Shown here piece by piece: positions 60,793 through 64,000 of a DNA stretch of 64,000 nucleotides. Made by a program: the position numbers and the translations under genes. The first letter of the stretch is position 1. The number at the start of each line of letters is the position of its first letter. Source of the stretch: Antarctobacter heliothermus (GTDB lineage: Bacteria; Pseudomonadota; Alphaproteobacteria; Rhodobacterales; Rhodobacteraceae); the NCBI RefSeq assembly GCF_002237555.1, contig NZ_CP022540.1:1744501-1808500 (forward strand). Direction: 5' to 3'. The notes below the pieces were generated by a model. That model did no database searches, was not told the DNA's origin, and was given only the letters and a program-made list of their open reading frames with translations.

Positions 60793-61956
60793 TCATGACT
60801 CTGTTGAGGAGCTGACATGGGTGGTTTGGGGGCCGCGTAGATCCGCAAGCGACCGTGCACCCATCTGGATCATGTTGTTTTCAAGGTCGCGGCGTAGAAT
60901 GCCATAGGCATGGTCTGCCCCCGGGGCGCCCAATGCGGATATCGAATATAGGAAGCCCCGTCCTAGAAAGCAGAAGTCGGCGCCCAGTGAAATGGCACGG
61001 GCAATGTCCAGCCCGCCACGGATACCGCTGTCGAATATGATCGGGACTCGTCCGGCGGTTGTCTTGACGATCTCTGGGAGCATCTCGATCGCGGCATGTG
61101 CGCCATCGAACTGCCGCCCGCCGTGGTTGGAAACCCAGACAGCGTCCGCCCCATGGATTATCGCCTGTTCCGCATCATCAGAGTGCATCACACCCTTCAG
61201 GATGAGATTGCCGTCCCAAGCCTCGCGAATACGGGCAAAGTAGCTCCAGTCGGGGCGGCCGTCGACGATGCGACCGACCAGCCGTGTGCCCTTGTTCATC
61301 CGATCAAAGGAAAAGTATTTCTCCAGTGTCTTGAACCGCGGCAGCCCGTACTTCAGAGTCTCCATCGCCCAACGGGGTCTTTTCATAACCCGCCACAGGG
61401 TTTTGGCGTTCATCTGGGGCGGCACAGTCAGACCGGCGACCAGTTGTCGCTCTCGCGTGCTGCTTACCGGAACGTCCGCCGTGACGGCGATCGTCTTGAT
61501 CCCAGCAGCCTTGCAACGGGCAATCAGGTCGGCGAGGACTTCGGGCTCTTTGGGGCAGTAGATTTGCATCCAAGTGTTTTTGCCGGCCTTCGCCGCCACG
61601 TCCTCGGGTGTTTCGTTGGCCATCATACTCAGGCAGTAAGGAAAGTCATTGTCGCCAGCGGCTTGCGCCAACATCAGTTCCGCTCCGGGCCACATCAAGC
61701 CGGTACTGCCCACCGGAGCCGCGCCGAACGGGACTGAGTACTCTTGGCCAAATAGCGTGGTGCCAACATCAGGAGAAAACCGGCCGCCCAAGGAACGGGG
61801 TGCCAAGTTGACCTCGTCAAAAGCAGATTGGTTGCGGTTCACCAGCCGCTCCATTCCCGTCCCGCTGTCGAGGAATTCCCAGGCAAAAAAGGGAATGCGC
61901 TGACGCGCTCGCTTTTTCAGGTGCCAGATGGATGGGAATTTGCTTTCGTAGTCCAT
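60793..61956 (-). CDS. FMN-dependent alpha-hydroxy-acid dehydrogenase/oxidase
   Basis: 387 residues. Start region FPSIWHLKKRARQRIPFFAWEFLDSG, then YSVPFGAAPVGSTGLMWPG, ILKGVMHSDDAEQAI (FMN Lys), VSNHGGRQFDGA (catalytic His and Arg), FDSGIRGGLDIARAISLGADFCFLGR (phosphate loop). It oxidises an L-2-hydroxyacid such as lactate, glycolate or mandelate to the 2-oxoacid, passing electrons to oxygen or the quinone pool. With the TRAP importer and the D-2-hydroxyacid dehydrogenase at the right edge it suggests hydroxyacid catabolism. Confidence 0.85.
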   Translation of the reverse strand: MDYESKFPSIWHLKKRARQRIPFFAWEFLDSGTGMERLVNRNQSAFDEVNLAPRSLGGRFSPDVGTTLFGQEYSVPFGAAPVGSTGLMWPGAELMLAQAAGDNDFPYCLSMMANETPEDVAAKAGKNTWMQIYCPKEPEVLADLIARCKAAGIKTIAVTADVPVSSTRERQLVAGLTVPPQMNAKTLWRVMKRPRWAMETLKYGLPRFKTLEKYFSFDRMNKGTRLVGRIVDGRPDWSYFARIREAWDGNLILKGVMHSDDAEQAIIHGADAVWVSNHGGRQFDGAHAAIEMLPEIVKTTAGRVPIIFDSGIRGGLDIARAISLGADFCFLGRGFLYSISALGAPGADHAYGILRRDLENNMIQMGARSLADLRGPQTTHVSSSTES

Positions 61957-62581
61957 TCTTCAGAATTCTCCATGGCGCTTAGTAGCTAGAGTAAACGCGA
62001 CCTCTGTTTGAACCGCGCCCGACAAAGCTATGTATTCGGAGGAGGGCTCTCGGCGGTTCACGCAGCCGACCGCGAGAGTGGAGCAGTGGTCCACTACTGT
62101 GCACTCGTTGATCCGACCTTGGGGTAGGCCAGCAGTGCTCTCCGCCTTTGACGCGCGGCGGCATCTTGGTCCGCATCGCCCGCGCTGGATGTTGGTCAAC
62201 GGAGATTGGTTAACTTGTAATGAAACGTAACAATTAGGCTGTCTGCGAGTGTGGGGCCCCCAGATGGCGTCATGCCACTGTGGATGCCGAATATTTTTCG
62301 GCACATTAGCGCATAAATCCAATTGTGTACGCTGCATAAACCCCTCCTCCAAGGTGTCATGCTCTGGCTGCGGTCGGGGGGATTCCCCACACGTTGCCGA
62401 TGTTGGGAATCGATACGAGTTGAGGGATAAGTTGTCAACAAAAATGACAAATAAATTGACATGTCATACTACTTATTGCATTGCGCATCCGGGGTCGCGA
62501 TGCTGGTAAGAGGTCCGGATCGGATGGCATCTGAGTTTGGCAAGGTCAGATCACCGAAGTTAAGAGGAGTTTTGCCTGCAG
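61957..62581. other. Divergent intergenic region with operators
   Basis: 625 bp between the oxidase start and the FadR-type gene. The part near 62400-62475 is AT-rich and has the operator-like repeats listed separately. Small frames elsewhere carry no recognisable protein. Promoters for both directions must lie here. Confidence 0.4.
62432..62466. promoter_or_regulatory. Inverted repeats, likely GntR/FadR operators
   Basis: TTGTCA-acaaaaa-TGACAA (62432-62450) and TGACATGTCA (62457-62466), both perfect inverted repeats sharing TGACA. They sit ~115-150 bp upstream of the regulator gene and ~475-510 bp from the oxidase gene start, and could be bound by the regulator at 62582. Confidence 0.5.
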
Positions 62582-63322
62582 ATGGAAGCAGAGGATGACA
62601 TGGATTCGGCGCCTCTAGTCTTGTCCCCTGGAAAGCGGCCGCGCCTGAGTGACCAGTTGTATTCGCAAATTCTTGAGCAAATCGTCTCGGGGCGGCTAAG
62701 CGAAGGATCCCGGTTGCCACCGGAAAAAGAAATCTGTGAGATGTTTGGCGTCTCGCGCCCGGTCGTCCGTGATGCGTTGCTTCGGCTTCGATCAGATGGG
62801 CTAGTGCAATCACGTCAAGGCAGCGGAACATTTATACAGCGCCGCCCCGCCAAGAGATTGAGCGATTTCGGCGGTATGGACCAAGTGCCGGAATTCCTTC
62901 GAGTGTTGGAGCTGCGGATGCCGGTCGAATCCGAAGCCGCCAGATTGGCCGCAGAGCGCCGTACAGCTGCACAGCTACGAAAAATTGAAGATGCCCATCG
63001 GCAAATGGAGCGTGACGCCGAAGCCGGGAACATACCTGCCGAACCTGACGCTGCTTTCCATAATGCCATTGCCGCCGCGACAGGAAATGACAAATTCCTG
63101 TCGCTGTCCCGCTCGATCCAGAGTTCAATTTCCAGCTTTCGAACAGTCGCATCCAATGTGACGAGGACGGGCCCGCGGAAACGGATTGTTCAGGTTCTCA
63201 GTGAACACACTATGATCCTTGAAGCTATTCAATCCCGTGAAACCGAAGCGGCCAGAATTGCAATGATGTTCCATTTGGAGCGCGCCCGACGCCGTGTGAC
63301 CGACCGCTCCGAAGATTCCTGA
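62582..63322 (+). CDS. FadR/GntR-family transcriptional regulator (FCD domain)
   Basis: 246 residues from ATG 62582 (ATG 62600 also has a ribosome site). Winged HTH at ~22-85 (SDQLYSQILEQIVSGRLSEG; EKEICEMFGVSRPVVRDALL; GLVQSRQGSGTFI) and an FCD domain (residues ~105-235) with Asp/His metal-ligand candidates in PAEPDAAFHNAIAAAT. It most likely controls the divergent hydroxyacid oxidase/TRAP operon. Confidence 0.85.
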   Translation: MEAEDDMDSAPLVLSPGKRPRLSDQLYSQILEQIVSGRLSEGSRLPPEKEICEMFGVSRPVVRDALLRLRSDGLVQSRQGSGTFIQRRPAKRLSDFGGMDQVPEFLRVLELRMPVESEAARLAAERRTAAQLRKIEDAHRQMERDAEAGNIPAEPDAAFHNAIAAATGNDKFLSLSRSIQSSISSFRTVASNVTRTGPRKRIVQVLSEHTMILEAIQSRETEAARIAMMFHLERARRRVTDRSEDS

Positions 63323-63441
63323 CCTGGGTTCAGCCAGAGTACGCCGTTTGAAACGGGCGCTAGGCCAGACGTCAGCGGACCGGTCAGCATCTGACGGCGA
63401 CGGCGCGTGGACGCAAGAGGGGTGGCGTCCACTGGCTGTGT

Positions 63442-64000
63442 CTACTTCGCGCATGGCTCTTGATCTCTGGGCGCTGGGGCCAGAGCGATCATGTCCTCAC
63501 GCAGCGTCCCGTCCAGAAAGTCCAGCGCGTTCTGAGCGGAGCGCGTGGCCATCCGGATCGTGCTTTGCATGGTCATCGCAGCAGAATGGGGCGTCACGAT
63601 CACGTCCTCCCGGCCAAGCAGCGGGTTATCCGGATGTGGCGGTTCGTCCAACAGAACATCGGTCGCGTATGCTCCCGGACGACCCGCATCCAGTGCGGCA
63701 GCCATTGCGCCCTCGTCAACGATCCCTCCGCGCGCCGTATTCACAACGATTGATCCCGGTTTCATGCGTGCAAGCAAATCGCGGTCGAATAGATTTGACG
63801 TCTCTGCCGTTCGGGGCATGTGGATGCTAACGATATCTGCCTGGCTGACCGCCTCTGCAAGCGAGTCCGCCAAACTATACCCTTCTGGCAGGCCGGCATC
63901 CTTTGGCCGAAAAGGGTCGAAGACTGTGATCTGCGCGCCGAAGGCGGCGGCGCGCTGGGCATAGGCCTGGCCGATCCGGCCAAACCCGACCACCAGCGTT
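63442..64000 (-). CDS. D-isomer-specific 2-hydroxyacid dehydrogenase (5' end outside window)
   Basis: The C-terminal ~185 residues; the frame runs off the right edge. Rossmann start VVGFGRIGQAYAQRAAAFGA, then IHMPRTAETSNLFDRDLLARM, VVNTARGGIVDEGAMAAAL (catalytic Arg region), DVLLDEPPHPDNPLL (Glu) and VIVTPHSAAMT (catalytic His). It interconverts a 2-hydroxyacid and a 2-oxoacid with NAD(P)H. Convergent with the FadR gene; likely the same hydroxyacid route. Confidence 0.85.
   Translation of the reverse strand, partial: TLVVGFGRIGQAYAQRAAAFGAQITVFDPFRPKDAGLPEGYSLADSLAEAVSQADIVSIHMPRTAETSNLFDRDLLARMKPGSIVVNTARGGIVDEGAMAAALDAGRPGAYATDVLLDEPPHPDNPLLGREDVIVTPHSAAMTMQSTIRMATRSAQNALDFLDGTLREDMIALAPAPRDQEPCAK

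Noticed and set aside
61960..62352. Minus-strand 130-codon frame upstream of the hydroxyacid oxidase
   Set aside because: Unusual composition with many Arg/Gln/His, no motif, and it occupies the promoter region of a divergent pair.

Overview
The window looks like an alphaproteobacterial chromosome segment, most likely from the Rhodobacteraceae (Roseobacter group). The evidence is the overall GC-rich composition, the TRAP/TAXI and polyamine-type ABC uptake systems, the hydantoinase and creatininase catabolic genes, and short rhodobacterial-style intergenic repeats. No rRNA, tRNA or CRISPR array was recognised. The first ~30 kb is accessory DNA and the remainder is mostly transport and catabolism.

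Accessory part (1-30.4 kb). Two diverged copies of a MYG1-family gene (1-851 and 27348-28274), each with a related 3' flank, bracket about 26 kb. Between them, left to right: (i) a two-gene reverse-transcriptase defence locus on the minus strand (3157-4446 and 1236-3164) that matches DRT type 3, with a candidate ncRNA just downstream that carries a CACACACA run beside a UUCG hairpin; (ii) a divergent gene with a HEPN-type RxxxxH motif (4598-5590); (iii) an HNH_2 endonuclease gene followed by a very large protein joining a DEDD exonuclease-like domain, a RecQ-like helicase and a UvrD-like helicase (6047-12233), bracketed by two copies of a ~73-bp repeat; (iv) a quinone-oxidoreductase-type dehydrogenase and an enolase-superfamily enzyme, then a convergent old-yellow-enzyme gene next to a damaged IS5 copy; (v) a small membrane-protein pair divergent from a TetR gene with two palindromic operators; (vi) a Lon-like AAA+ ATPase gene overlapping a zinc-ribbon gene; (vii) a Tn7-like transposition operon tnsA-tnsB-tnsC-tniQ (21625-26952), followed by a terminator and by a repeat-rich stretch that looks like a transposon end. 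After the second MYG1 copy lies IS debris: an IS5-family fragment cut by a damaged IS3-family element.

Catabolic part 1 (30.6-41 kb). A minus-strand operon hyuA-hyuB-TIM-barrel isomerase-tetR-class II aldolase faces a plus-strand set encoding an NMT1/SsuA-like binding protein, ATPase, permease, OsmC-like protein and EamA exporter. A repeated operator-like motif lies in the shared promoter region. Transposon and SDR remnants follow.

Stress/ion part (41.8-47.5 kb): a tandem universal-stress protein, a small HTH protein, a CPA2 antiporter with a TrkA-N domain, and a P2-type cation ATPase.

Catabolic part 2 (47.9-57.6 kb): a LysR regulator is divergent from a ureohydrolase gene, a PotBCAD-like ABC transporter, a cytosine/guanine-deaminase-like amidohydrolase and two creatininase-family amidohydrolases. 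This suggests uptake and breakdown of a guanidino or cyclic amide compound. Catabolic part 3 (57.8-64 kb): FMN-dependent alpha-hydroxy-acid oxidase, fused TRAP permease and TAXI binding protein, divergent from a FadR-type regulator, with a partial D-2-hydroxyacid dehydrogenase at the right edge.
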